The notes: generated by a model not told the origin, from the sequence alone. A DNA stretch of 64,000 nucleotides from Candidatus Woesearchaeota archaeon (GCA_030651135.1 JAUSCS010000010.1:62001-126000); one strand, 5' to 3'. Shown: positions 25,302 through 33,374, counted from the first letter of the stretch. A program made the numbers and translations.

Positions 25302-25314
25302 TAAGATTATCTTA
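25302..25314. promoter_or_regulatory. Palindromic operator of the AbrB/PIN operon
   Basis: TAAGATTATCTTA is a perfect 13-base palindrome 31 bases upstream of the antitoxin ATG, abutting the minus-strand TATA-like TTATAAATAAG. Position suggests autorepression by the AbrB-like antitoxin. Confidence 0.45.
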
Positions 25315-25445
25315 TTTATAAGCTTTTCGGTCGTTTTTTGTAGAGATGATAAATAATCTTAAAATCCGCAGATTTTCAGCTATATGTTGCATAAGCAATC
25401 AAGCATGCGTCCCCAATTATAGACTATGCAGGCAATTGGATAGAA

Positions 25446-25811
25446 CTAGCTCTTTTCCAGAATAATTATCTTCCCATTATACGCGACATAAATAACTTCA
25501 TCGCCTTCTGAAAGCTCAAGATCAGACGCAGAATCAAATGTTTCAAAGCTCACAGAGTCCATGATCTGCATTTTATTGTCCTGCTTTGATATTACCTGGG
25601 CTCTTTTCCTCGGTATGTCAACTTCCTCAAGATTCTCATGCGAAGCAAAAACAGCAACCTGGCTGTCCTTTTCTATAATGCCTTCCATCTCAACTTTGTT
25701 TTTGGTATGGCAGTGGGTGCCTACTGTAACGAGCTCCATTCTCTTGACCTTGTAGGGCTTGTTCCTGTAAAGAATGCACGTTCCAGGCCTTAATTCCTTG
25801 ACATTGACCAT
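25446..25811 (-). CDS. eif5a: Translation factor aIF5A without the hypusine lysine
   Basis: 121 residues from ATG 25811 (MVNVKELRPG), with the TATA-like TTTTTAAACAA about 20 bases upstream. Two beta domains: the SH3-like half with GTCILYRNKPYKVKRME and the OB half with MQIMDSVSFETFD and GDEVIYVAYNGK. aIF5A rescues ribosomes at difficult peptide bonds using a hypusine on the lysine of the G-K-H-G loop. Here the aligned loop is VTVGTHCHTKNKV, so that lysine is threonine (codon ACC) and the next Gly is Cys. The alignment needs no gap. Either the factor works unmodified, another lysine is used, or this is a divergent paralogue. Confidence 0.85.
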   Translation of the reverse strand: MVNVKELRPGTCILYRNKPYKVKRMELVTVGTHCHTKNKVEMEGIIEKDSQVAVFASHENLEEVDIPRKRAQVISKQDNKMQIMDSVSFETFDSASDLELSEGDEVIYVAYNGKIIILEKS

Positions 25812-25869
25812 AAAAAGTGGTAATCTTGGTTTGTTTAAAAAGATTTCTGAAAACAAAAATAAGAGTGCA

Positions 25870-26080
25870 GCAAAAGCGCCATTTGTGGCGGTGCGACGGA
25901 CAAAATTTCTGTGAAATTTTGTCCTTGCTCGGCATCCCGTAGGGAGCGTCCCCAGCCTCGCCGCACGCCACCATGGCGCTGACGAGCCGGGGGTTGTCCC
26001 TTACGGGGTGGCTCGTAGCACAAGCGAACGAAGTGAGCTTGGGCGTCAGCCGCCAAAGTGGTGGCGTGCGAGAAAGAATA
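25870..26080. ncRNA. GC-rich structured island, candidate non-coding RNA
   Basis: A block of about 200 bases, far richer in G+C than its surroundings, in the divergent gap (25812-26153) between aIF5A and fba. Paired segments: GGACAAAATTTC with GAAATTTTGTCC (hairpin, 3-base loop), GTGGCGG near 25880 with CCGCACGCCAC near 25965, GCTGACG with CGTCAGC, ACGAGCC with GGCTCGT nested inside, and CCC TTAC GGGG. A plus-strand TATA-like GTTTAAAAAG lies at 25831-25840. It lacks SRP (GGAAGGGAGCAG) and RNase P (GAGGAAAGTCC) signatures. RNA of unknown class or a mobile palindromic element. Confidence 0.45.
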
Positions 26081-26101
26081 TTTGACATACTTTAGACTAA
26101 T

Positions 26102-26118
26102 CCGAAACATTTAATAAC
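26102..26118 (+). promoter_or_regulatory. fba operon core promoter
   Basis: CCGAAACATTTAATAAC, about 36 bases before the aldolase ATG, with AAAAGGTGAT as ribosome binding site at about 26140. Nearly the same BRE/TATA precedes the Fic operon. Confidence 0.5.
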
Positions 26119-26153
26119 CTCTTATTTTAAAGATAACTTAAAAAGGTGATATT

Positions 26154-27062
26154 ATGCTCGTCTCGATGAAAAGCCTTCTGGATAAGGCAAACAAGGGGAA
26201 ATACGCAGTCGGAGCCTTCAATATAAACAATCTGGAGATAATACAGGCGATTGTAGCTGCTGCAGTAAAGCTGAATGCCCCGGTTATTCTCCAGACATCA
26301 GAATCAGCGATTGCATATGCCGGAGTGGAGAATCTTGTTGCCTTAGTTAGGACTTTTGCAAGCTTAAACAAAATCCCTATTGCATTACACTTAGATCACG
26401 GAAAGAATCCGGATGTCATAAAGAAAGCCATCAATTCAGGCTACACTTCTGTTATGATAGACGCTTCTGACAAAGACTTCGATGAAAATATTAAGCTCAC
26501 AAAGCAGGTTGTAAGCTGGGCAAAGAAGAAAGTTACAGTTGAAGCTGAGCTTGGAACTTTGGGCGGCAAAGAAGACTATGTTTCTGGAAAAGTTCAGTTT
26601 ACTGATCCTGATAAAGCTTTAGAATTCATAAAGAAAACAAAAATAGATGCGCTGGCAGTCGCAATCGGCACATCGCATGGAGCGTATAAGTTCAAAGGAA
26701 ATGCAGAGCTTGATATTGCCAGATTAAAGGAAATAAAAAACAAAGTAAAGATTCCCCTTGTCCTTCACGGCGCTTCCGGCGTTCCGCAATGGATCGTTGA
26801 CAAGGCAAACCAATACGGCGCAAAGATTGAAAATGCAGAAGGCGTTCCTGATGAGCAGATAAGACTTGCCATAAAGAACGGAATAAACAAGATAAACACA
26901 GATACTGATATTAGGCTGTCTTTTACAGCCGCGATAAGGGAATTTTTTGCTAAAAATCCCTCTGAATTCGATCCAAGAAAAATCCTTGCGCCTGCAAAGC
27001 AATTGATGCAGCAGGTTGTTGAGCAGAGAATAAAAACATTTGGAAGCGGGGGAAAGGCGTAA
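26154..27062 (+). CDS. fba: Class II fructose-1,6-bisphosphate aldolase
   Basis: 302 residues, full length for the bacterial-type zinc aldolase. Motifs: GAFNINNLEIIQAI at 21-34, LHLDHGKN near 79 with the first zinc His and catalytic Asp, VEAELGTLGG near 132, GTSHGAYK with the second zinc His near 176, LHGASGVP near 204 with the third, and KINTDTDIRLSF phosphate/substrate loop. It cleaves fructose 1,6-bisphosphate to two trioses. Most archaea use the class I DhnA-type aldolase or the bifunctional FBPA/P, so a class II enzyme here points to a bacterial origin. First gene of the sugar-phosphate operon; its stop overlaps the rpiB ATG by one base. Confidence 0.94.
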   Translation: MLVSMKSLLDKANKGKYAVGAFNINNLEIIQAIVAAAVKLNAPVILQTSESAIAYAGVENLVALVRTFASLNKIPIALHLDHGKNPDVIKKAINSGYTSVMIDASDKDFDENIKLTKQVVSWAKKKVTVEAELGTLGGKEDYVSGKVQFTDPDKALEFIKKTKIDALAVAIGTSHGAYKFKGNAELDIARLKEIKNKVKIPLVLHGASGVPQWIVDKANQYGAKIENAEGVPDEQIRLAIKNGINKINTDTDIRLSFTAAIREFFAKNPSEFDPRKILAPAKQLMQQVVEQRIKTFGSGGKA

Positions 27063-27517
27063 TGCTGTTCATAGGAGCTGATCATGCCGGGTTTAAATTG
27101 AAGGAATTCATCAAAAACTATTTTATAAAAGAAGGAATCAGTTTTGCTGATGTTGGTGCTTTAAAAGAAGTTCCTGCTGATGATTATCCGGATTTTGCAT
27201 TAAAGCTGTCAAAAGCTGTTGCCAAAAATAAGGGCAGCCAAGGTATCCTGATCTGCGGCACCGGAGTCGGGATGTGCATTGCAGCAAACAAAGTTAAGGG
27301 AATAAAGGCAGCCAATGTTTATGACGAATATACCGCGAAGTTTTCAAGGCTGCATAACGATGCAAATGTAATATGCTTAAGGGGATGGGAGGTTGATTTT
27401 AAAAGATCATTGGAATCATTGAAGATATGGCTGAATACAAAATTTGATGGCGACAAAAGGCTTGTGAGAAGAATAAATAAAATAAAACGAATTGAGAATA
27501 CAAAACAAAATGGCTGA
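27062..27517 (+). CDS. rpiB: Ribose-5-phosphate isomerase B
   Basis: 151 residues of the RpiB/LacAB family. Motifs: GADHAGFKLKE at the N-terminus with the substrate-binding Asp-His, ADDYPDFALK near 40, the active-site Cys loop ICGTGVGMCIAANK near 64-77, and RLHNDANVICL near 99. Interconverts ribose 5-phosphate and ribulose 5-phosphate. Archaea more often use RpiA, so this too looks bacterial. Overlaps the next gene by eight bases. Confidence 0.92.
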   Translation: MLFIGADHAGFKLKEFIKNYFIKEGISFADVGALKEVPADDYPDFALKLSKAVAKNKGSQGILICGTGVGMCIAANKVKGIKAANVYDEYTAKFSRLHNDANVICLRGWEVDFKRSLESLKIWLNTKFDGDKRLVRRINKIKRIENTKQNG

Positions 27518-28112
27518 GATATACGCTTCAATATTGTCGTTAAGGAAACAGGATGTAGAGAGAAAGCTGAAAAAAGTACTTAAAAAAATAAAGGGCGTGC
27601 ATGTCGATATAATGGACGGCAAGTTTGTTCCCAACACCACTTTATTTAATCCTGCTTTTGTAAATTCATTGCAATTGCCTTTATTCAAGGATGTCCATCT
27701 GATGGTAAAAAGCCCTGAAAAGCACATAAAGTATTATATTGCAGCTGGCGCAAATACAATTGACGTGCATGCCGAGTCAACAAGATATATTCTAAGGATA
27801 ATAAAGGAAATAAAGGGCAGCAATGTCAAGGCAGCGATTGTGCTTAACCCGGAGACAAAGATTGAGAAGATCAAAAAATACATTCCAATGGTTGACGAAG
27901 TCCTTGTGATGACTGTGCATCCTGGATTTGCAGGCCAGAAGCTAATAACTTCAGTGATCCCAAAAATAAAGAAACTAAAGCAGATCAGGGAAAAGGAAAA
28001 ACTGAATTTCAGAATAAAGGTTGACGGCGGCATTAAGAGCACTCATATAAAGATGCTTGAAAAAGCAGGTGCAGACATTCTTGTGATGGGAAGCGCATTG
28101 TTTGGGAAATAA
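27510..28112 (+). CDS. rpe: Ribulose-phosphate 3-epimerase
   Basis: About 200 residues from ATG 27510 (MAEIYASIL). TIM-barrel with the metal and phosphate motifs HVDIMDGKFVPNTT, DVHLMVKSPEKHI, DVHAEST, MTVHPGFAGQ and VDGGI near the C-terminus; the two catalytic Asp residues are present. Interconverts ribulose and xylulose 5-phosphate. The stop is one base before the dinD ATG. Together with RpiB and transketolase it gives the non-oxidative pentose-phosphate branch; no transaldolase is visible in the window. Confidence 0.93.
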   Translation: MAEIYASILSLRKQDVERKLKKVLKKIKGVHVDIMDGKFVPNTTLFNPAFVNSLQLPLFKDVHLMVKSPEKHIKYYIAAGANTIDVHAESTRYILRIIKEIKGSNVKAAIVLNPETKIEKIKKYIPMVDEVLVMTVHPGFAGQKLITSVIPKIKKLKQIREKEKLNFRIKVDGGIKSTHIKMLEKAGADILVMGSALFGK

Positions 28113-28113
28113 A

Positions 28114-28968
28114 ATGAAAAGAGAGATTATCCAAAAACTGCAAAAATCTTTCGAGGATTATGCTCAAAAAGCAGATGGCATCGAATTCTGGTTTGCGCGC
28201 GACTTGCAGATGTTGCTGGATTATGATGATTGGAGAAACTTTGTGAATGTGTTGGAAAAGGCAAAAATAGCCTGCAAAAACTCTGGTCAAGAAATCCCAG
28301 ACCATTTCGTTGAGGTCACCAAAAAGGTCAAGATAGGCTCCGAAGCAGAAAGGGAAATAGACGATATCATGCTCACCAGATATGCCTGCTATCTTATTGC
28401 GCAGAACGGTGATCCCAGAAAAGAGCAGATTGCATTTGCGCAAAGCTATTTTGCAGTACAAACCAGAAAGCAGGAATTAATTGAAGAAAGAATCGCATTG
28501 GTTGAAAGGTTGACTGCAAGGCAAAAATTAGTCGCATCAGAAACCGAATTGTCAAAATTGATTTATGAAAGAGGAGTGGATGACGATGGTTTTGCAAGGA
28601 TAAGAAGCAAAGGGGATGAGGCCTTATTTGGAGGGTTTACTACCTCTCAGATGAAAAATAAGCTTAAAATACATCCGAGCAGGCCATTAGCGGATTTCCT
28701 CCCCACTATCACTATAACTGCAAAAAATCTTGCTGCAGAGATTACTAATTTTAATGTTAAGAAAGATGACCTGAAAGGAGAAACAGATATAACTGTCGAG
28801 CACATAAAGAATAATGCTGATGTAAGGAACCTTCTTGCGAAGAGTGATATCAGTCCCGAAAAACTTCCGCCTGAAGAAGACATCAAAAAGCTAGAAAGGA
28901 AAGTTAAAAAAGATGAAAAATTGATTGGGAAATTATCAAAAAGGATGCCGAGAAGGGCAGAATCATAG
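28114..28968 (+). CDS. dinD: DNA-damage-inducible protein D (DinD)
   Basis: 284 residues from ATG 28114. Matches bacterial DinD: a BRO-N-like first half (WFARDLQMLLDYDDWRNFVNVLEKAKIAC, RYACYLIAQNGDPRKEQIAFAQSYFAVQTRKQE) and a second half with ARIRSKGDEALFGG. Escherichia coli DinD is an SOS gene that inhibits RecA filaments. Here it sits in frame with the operon, one base after rpe and 84 bases before transketolase, an odd place for a repair gene. It may target RadA (inference). Its GC and codon use are similar to its neighbours, so any transfer is not recent. Confidence 0.85.
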   Translation: MKREIIQKLQKSFEDYAQKADGIEFWFARDLQMLLDYDDWRNFVNVLEKAKIACKNSGQEIPDHFVEVTKKVKIGSEAEREIDDIMLTRYACYLIAQNGDPRKEQIAFAQSYFAVQTRKQELIEERIALVERLTARQKLVASETELSKLIYERGVDDDGFARIRSKGDEALFGGFTTSQMKNKLKIHPSRPLADFLPTITITAKNLAAEITNFNVKKDDLKGETDITVEHIKNNADVRNLLAKSDISPEKLPPEEDIKKLERKVKKDEKLIGKLSKRMPRRAES

Positions 28969-29052
28969 AATCCAGGCGCTATCTGGAAAAACTAAAACAA
29001 AGAGAATTCCAACTCGTGACAATTCGTCATGGTTTGAAATTAGAAGCAAAAA

Positions 29053-29889
29053 ATGCAAAAAACAACAGATATTGAAGAATTAAAAAAAATTTCAAATGAA
29101 ATAAGAAGCGATGTGATTAAAATGGTCGCCAATGCTGCTTCAGGCCATGCTGGCGGCCCTCTCGGATTGGCAGATATATTTGCTGTTTTATATTTTAATG
29201 TTCTCAACCATGATCCAAAAAATCCGATGTGGAAAGACAGAGACAGATTAATCCTTTCAAACGGTCATGTCTGCGCTGTCAGATACGCTGCAATGGCAGA
29301 ATCAGGTTATTTTAAAAAAGATGAATTGATGACTTTCAGAAAGCTTCATACAAGGCTGCAGGGTCATCCATCAAGGCTAGATTTCCCGGAAATGGAGTCA
29401 AGCACAGGCTCGCTCGCTCAAGGACTATCAGTTGCAATAGGAATGGCTTTGGCTGCAAAGCTTGACAAGAAAGAATACAGGATTTATTGCAGCTTAGGAG
29501 ACGGCGAATGCGAGGAAGGCCAGATATGGGAAGCTGCAATGGCTGCATCGCATTACAAGCTTGACAATCTTATTGCTTTTGTTGACAGGAATTATCTGCA
29601 GATAAGCGGCGATACAGAAGATATTATTGGCTTGGATCCTCTGCATGAAAAATTCAAAGCATTTGGCTGGAATGTGCTGAATGCAAACGGCCATGAGCTT
29701 GAGCAGATAATGAATGCATTTGAAGAGGCGAAAAAAACAAAAGAAAAGCCAACTGTTATCATTTTCAGAACCATGATGGGCAAAGGCGTTTCTTTCATGG
29801 AAAACAAGCATGAATGGCACGGAAAGCCTCCGACAAAAGAGCAGGCTGAAATCGCATTAAAGGAATTGAGCAAAAATGAAAAAATATAA
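29053..29889 (+). CDS. tktN: Transketolase, N-terminal subunit
   Basis: 278 residues, the thiamine-binding half of a split transketolase. Motifs: [19 protein letters not shown] near 30-48, [32 protein letters not shown], the TPP/Mg motif [15 protein letters not shown] near 150-165, and [20 protein letters not shown]. Needs the C-terminal subunit at 31347 to work. The two halves are normally adjacent; here three genes separate them. It overlaps the following small membrane gene by 14 bases. Confidence 0.94.
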   Translation: MQKTTDIEELKKISNEIRSDVIKMVANAASGHAGGPLGLADIFAVLYFNVLNHDPKNPMWKDRDRLILSNGHVCAVRYAAMAESGYFKKDELMTFRKLHTRLQGHPSRLDFPEMESSTGSLAQGLSVAIGMALAAKLDKKEYRIYCSLGDGECEEGQIWEAAMAASHYKLDNLIAFVDRNYLQISGDTEDIIGLDPLHEKFKAFGWNVLNANGHELEQIMNAFEEAKKTKEKPTVIIFRTMMGKGVSFMENKHEWHGKPPTKEQAEIALKELSKNEKI

Positions 29890-30127
29890 AGCATTTGAAA
29901 AAGAACTTGAATTGAAAATATGGAAAAAATTAGTATTTTATTTAGGTTGGGTTAATGTTTTAGGTTTAATTTTTTGGTTGAGTTTAGTCATTACATATTA
30001 CAGAAATCAAAACGAGCCATTTTTCAATAAAAGAGTCATTTATGTTTGGGGTTGGATTTTCATCGTGATTTTTTTATTGACATTAGTTGGCCAATTTTTA
30101 ACTGTGCTGAGAGCAATATATAAATAA
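29876..30127 (+). CDS. Small membrane protein, two helices
   Basis: 83 residues. Charged N-terminus ([17 protein letters not shown]), two transmembrane helices (about 20-42 and 56-78) joined by a loop rich in Asn and Lys. No family recognised. Starts inside the end of the transketolase N gene, so it is translationally coupled to it. Confidence 0.6.
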   Translation: MKKYKAFEKELELKIWKKLVFYLGWVNVLGLIFWLSLVITYYRNQNEPFFNKRVIYVWGWIFIVIFLLTLVGQFLTVLRAIYK

Positions 30128-30145
30128 AAACGAGGATTCAAAAAA

Positions 30146-30736
30146 ATGAAGGACATTACAAAATTTTTCTTTGAATTAGGGCAGCTGAAAAAAGTAAAGA
30201 GAAGCGGATGGTGGCTTGCCGGGATCAAAGATCCGGAATCAGTTGCAGAGCATAGCTTTAGAGCAGCAATTATTGCAAGGATTCTGGCAGAAATGGAAAA
30301 TGCAGATGCAAATAAAGTTACAGCAATGGTTTTGTTCCATGATGTTCCTGAAGCAAGGATCAATGATCTTCACAAAGTCGGCGCAAGGTACATAAACTTC
30401 GGAAAAGCAGAAGAAGCAGCATTGAAAGAGCAGGCTGAAAAGCTGCCGAAAAAGATTGCAGATGAAATGCTGAGCTTGTACTATGAAATGGAGCAGCAAA
30501 AGACAAAAGAAGCAATCATCGCGAAAGATGCTGATCTGCTTGAATGCGCAATACAGGCAAAAGAATATTTGGAGCAGAACTATAAGGACTGCGAAAACTG
30601 GATCCATAATGTTGGAAAACAGCTTAAGACAAGATCAGCTAAAAAAGTATTTGGGCTGATGAAGAAAACAAACGCCAACAGCTGGTGGTATGGGTTAAAG
30701 CATATAGGGCCGCTGATCAAGCACAAGCCAAAATAA
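30146..30736 (+). CDS. HD-domain nucleotidase (YfbR/HDDC2 type)
   Basis: 196 residues. HD fold with metal ligands in SVAEHSFRAAIIA (His), LFHDVPEARINDL (His-Asp), and AKDADLLECAIQA (Asp). LGQLKKVKRSGW at the start and the overall length match the YfbR/HDDC2 group of 5'-deoxynucleotidases. Within a ribose-producing operon it could control nucleotide pools (inference). Ten bases before the next gene. Confidence 0.88.
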   Translation: MKDITKFFFELGQLKKVKRSGWWLAGIKDPESVAEHSFRAAIIARILAEMENADANKVTAMVLFHDVPEARINDLHKVGARYINFGKAEEAALKEQAEKLPKKIADEMLSLYYEMEQQKTKEAIIAKDADLLECAIQAKEYLEQNYKDCENWIHNVGKQLKTRSAKKVFGLMKKTNANSWWYGLKHIGPLIKHKPK

Positions 30737-30745
30737 AGGTGAAAA

Positions 30746-31345
30746 ATGAAATTTAACTTTAAAAAACAAGAGGCGCATCCGCATCACCATCATATCAATC
30801 TGCTTTTGGTTATAACTGTTCTGTTATTGGTTGCGCTATTTGTTCTGATCAAGCCAGCATTAAACGGCTATAGTATTGCAAAGCAATTGAAAGATATCGG
30901 ATTATCGCCGTCAGAGTTTATGAAGAGCATTGACACTGTCAAATCAAAGCTGCTCATTGCAGAAACTAACTTGGAAACATGCAAAAGCGTAAATAATGAT
31001 TTAATGCTGGGCACAGCATCTGAAAAGAATTCAACCTTCAAATGCCTTCAGGACAAAAGCCTTCTTGAGCTGAAATTCAGCCTGCTGAAAAGCGATTATG
31101 ATTTTAATCTGAGCAGAGTCAGGGCAGAATATGATCAAAGAAAAAGCGAAGTTGATTCTGAATTAAGCCAAAACAATCTTTTGGTCAATAAAACACTCGC
31201 TGATTATAATGATCTTGCCCAAAACTCTGCAAACAACATATGCTGCAAAACAAGGGTTGATGACAAGAGGATTGATTCATACATTATCTCAAACAATGTG
31301 ATTGTCTGCGCATCTGGCGAGAAAAACAAGATAACCTGCACTTAA
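30746..31345 (+). CDS. Membrane-anchored coiled-coil hypothetical protein
   Basis: 199 residues. N-terminal His-rich cytoplasmic stretch (HPHHHH near 12-17), one transmembrane helix (about 19-40), then a long extracytoplasmic helix with coiled-coil character (about 55-155) and six Cys residues, ending CCKTRVDDKR and VIVCASGEKNKITC. Disulfides are likely outside the cell. No known family. Lies between the HD gene and transketolase C, a place with no obvious metabolic logic. Confidence 0.65.
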   Translation: MKFNFKKQEAHPHHHHINLLLVITVLLLVALFVLIKPALNGYSIAKQLKDIGLSPSEFMKSIDTVKSKLLIAETNLETCKSVNNDLMLGTASEKNSTFKCLQDKSLLELKFSLLKSDYDFNLSRVRAEYDQRKSEVDSELSQNNLLVNKTLADYNDLAQNSANNICCKTRVDDKRIDSYIISNNVIVCASGEKNKITCT

Positions 31346-31346
31346 G

Positions 31347-32309
31347 ATGAACCTTAACCTGGATTTTGAAAACTGCGAAAAGAAAGCAACAAGAGACGGC
31401 TATGGCGCTGGCATAATTGAGCTTGCAGAAAAAAACAAGAATGTTGTTGCACTTACTGCTGATCTCACAGAAAGCGTAAGATTGGAAAAATTCAAGGAAA
31501 AGTTTCCAGACAGGTTCTTCCAGATAGGAATTGCAGAGCAGAACATGGTCGGAATTGCAGCAGGTCTTGCTTTGTCAGGCAAGATCCCTTTTGCTTCGAC
31601 CTTTGCAGTATTCTGCCCAGGAAGAAGCTATGACCAGGTAAGATTGAGTGTTGCTTACAGCAGAGCCAATGTGAAGATAGCATCAACGCATGCCGGCGTT
31701 ACAGTCGGAGAAGATGGAGCTTCACATCAAATGCTTGAAGATATTGCTTTAACCAGAGTTCTGCCGAACATGACTGTTATTGTGCCCTGCGATGCAGAAG
31801 AAGCAAGAAAAGCAGTTCATGAAGCAGCAAAATTAAATGGCCCGGTTTATCTGAGATTTGGAAGGGAAAAATACCCTGTGATCACAACAAATAAAACTCC
31901 ATTTAAAATAGGAAAAGCTGAAATCTTCAAAGACGGAAAAGATGTTGCAATTATCGCATGCGGTGTCTGTGTTATAGAAGCGATGAAAGCTGCTGTTGAG
32001 CTTGAAAAGGAAAAGATAAGCGCAATGGTTGTCAACTGCCACACAATAAAGCCATTGGATAAAAATACAATAATAAATGCCGCCAAAAAAACAAAAGCAG
32101 TTGTGACAGTTGAAGAGCATGAAGTTAATGGCGGATTGGGGAGCGCAGTAGCTGAATTATTGAGCCAGGAATGTCCTGTAAAAATGAAGATCATCGGAGT
32201 TCAGGACAAATTCGGGGAGAGCGGGAAAGCAGCTGAACTGATGGAATTCCATGGATTGACGAGCAAGAATATAATAAAAGGAGTTAAAGAAATAGTTAGG
32301 AAAAAATAA
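31347..32309 (+). CDS. tktC: Transketolase, C-terminal subunit
   Basis: 320 residues. Pyrimidine-binding and C-terminal domains of transketolase: DLTESVRLEKFKEKFPDRFFQIGIAEQNMVGIAAGLA near 38-72, the conserved Glu in AEQNM, STHAGVTVGEDGASHQMLEDIAL, RFGREKYPV, and the C-terminal VEEHEVNGGLGSA. Pairs with the N-terminal subunit at 29053. Two bases after the previous stop. Last gene of the sugar-phosphate operon. Confidence 0.94.
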   Translation: MNLNLDFENCEKKATRDGYGAGIIELAEKNKNVVALTADLTESVRLEKFKEKFPDRFFQIGIAEQNMVGIAAGLALSGKIPFASTFAVFCPGRSYDQVRLSVAYSRANVKIASTHAGVTVGEDGASHQMLEDIALTRVLPNMTVIVPCDAEEARKAVHEAAKLNGPVYLRFGREKYPVITTNKTPFKIGKAEIFKDGKDVAIIACGVCVIEAMKAAVELEKEKISAMVVNCHTIKPLDKNTIINAAKKTKAVVTVEEHEVNGGLGSAVAELLSQECPVKMKIIGVQDKFGESGKAAELMEFHGLTSKNIIKGVKEIVRKK

Positions 32310-32371
32310 AACCAAAAATCCATAAACTTTATATAGTTTAAAGTTCTCTGTAAAATATCGGGGTGATTGGA

Positions 32372-32452
32372 ATGTATAAATGCGGGAACTGCGGGAATAC
32401 GTCTGAAGAGCCCAATATGTGCTGCGGCGATGAGATGATTGAAGGAGAATAA
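32372..32452 (+). CDS. 26-residue Cys-rich microprotein
   Basis: MYKCGNCGNTSEEPNMCCGD and six more residues. CxxC at 4-7 and CC at 17-18 can form one zinc site. GGGGTGAT is a well-placed ribosome binding site and TTTATATAG lies about 40 bases upstream, so it looks like a real gene with its own promoter. Rubredoxin-like half-knuckle microproteins are common in archaea; the role is unknown. Confidence 0.5.
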   Translation: MYKCGNCGNTSEEPNMCCGDEMIEGE

Positions 32453-32521
32453 CAAAAAGTTATTCTGTTTGTTATTAGTTTTATTATGGTTAAATATATG
32501 TTCAAACAAAGGTAATGAATA

Positions 32522-32758
32522 ATGGCAACTGTAAAAGTTTATAGCACAAAGATGTGCCCCTGGTGCATTAAGGCAAAGCAATTTTTAGCTGAAAATAAGA
32601 TCAAGTACGCAGACATTGATGTTTCTGGCGATCAAAAATCAGCTCAGGAGATGATCAACAAAAGCGGCCAGATGGGAGTTCCGGTTCTTGATATTGATGG
32701 GCAAATAATAGTGGGTTTTGATATTCAGGCAATAAAGAAGGCTTTGAAGCTGAAGTAA
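32522..32758 (+). CDS. Glutaredoxin-like redox protein
   Basis: 78 residues. Thioredoxin fold with the active site CPWC at residues 12-15, the cis-Pro in GVPVLDI near 53, and GQIIVGFD near 60. CPWC resembles bacterial and archaeal glutaredoxin-like proteins that take electrons from thioredoxin reductase. First gene of the oxygen-stress block, 10 bases before superoxide dismutase. Confidence 0.9.
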   Translation: MATVKVYSTKMCPWCIKAKQFLAENKIKYADIDVSGDQKSAQEMINKSGQMGVPVLDIDGQIIVGFDIQAIKKALKLK

Positions 32759-32768
32759 TGAGGTCTAA

Positions 32769-33374
32769 ATGGAAGTAAAACCGTTAAAATACAAGCAGCT
32801 GAATGGGATTTCAGAAAAGCAGTTATCTGAGCACCATGATGTTTTGTACGCAGGCTATGTAAAGAAAATTCAGGAAATAAGGCAGAAGCTTGAATCTGCT
32901 GACAAAGAAAGCGCAAATGCAACATTCTCTGATTTCAGGGCATTGAAAATTGAGGAAAGCTTTGCATTGAACGGCGTAAGGCTGCACGAATTGTATTTTG
33001 ACAATTTAGGGGGAGACGGAAAAGCCAAAGGCGATATTTTGAAGCTGATAGAAGCAGATTTTGGAAGCTTTGAAAGCTGGCAGAAAGAATTTGCTGCATG
33101 CGGAATGTCAGCAAGAGGTTGGGTTGTCCTGACTTATGACTGGGAAGAAAGAAAGCTCAGGAATTATGTATGTGATCTCCACAACCAGGGCGGAATATGG
33201 GGAGCTTCTCCCTTGCTTGTTTTGGACATGTATGAGCATGCTTACTTTATTGACTTTGCAACTGCCAAGAAGAAATACATTGAAGCATTCATGAATAATG
33301 TTGACTGGGATGAAGTTGATAATAAGATCAAGCAGCATAGAATGATGGAGCATAGAAACAGAACGTCACCCTAG
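32769..33374 (+). CDS. sod: Iron/manganese superoxide dismutase
   Basis: 201 residues. Metal ligands fit the Fe/Mn family: the SEHHDVLYAGYV helix, LHELYF, the Asp in LVLDMYEHAY and its His. GIWGASPLLVLD carries the signature that precedes the last ligands. Converts superoxide to oxygen and peroxide. Cotranscribed with the glutaredoxin-like gene. I cannot tell iron from manganese use. A superoxide dismutase with two hemerythrins implies regular exposure to oxygen. Confidence 0.92.
   Translation: MEVKPLKYKQLNGISEKQLSEHHDVLYAGYVKKIQEIRQKLESADKESANATFSDFRALKIEESFALNGVRLHELYFDNLGGDGKAKGDILKLIEADFGSFESWQKEFAACGMSARGWVVLTYDWEERKLRNYVCDLHNQGGIWGASPLLVLDMYEHAYFIDFATAKKKYIEAFMNNVDWDEVDNKIKQHRMMEHRNRTSP

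Noticed and set aside
25870-26080. SRP RNA or RNase P RNA
   Set aside because: The signature GGAAGGGAGCAG of SRP and the GAGGAAAGTCC and 3' conserved regions of RNase P are absent.
25835-26110. Open frame of 91 codons on the minus strand across the GC-rich island
   Set aside because: It runs through strongly paired RNA-like sequence, has no ribosome binding site and gives an Arg/Gly-rich peptide with no family; structure explains the region better.
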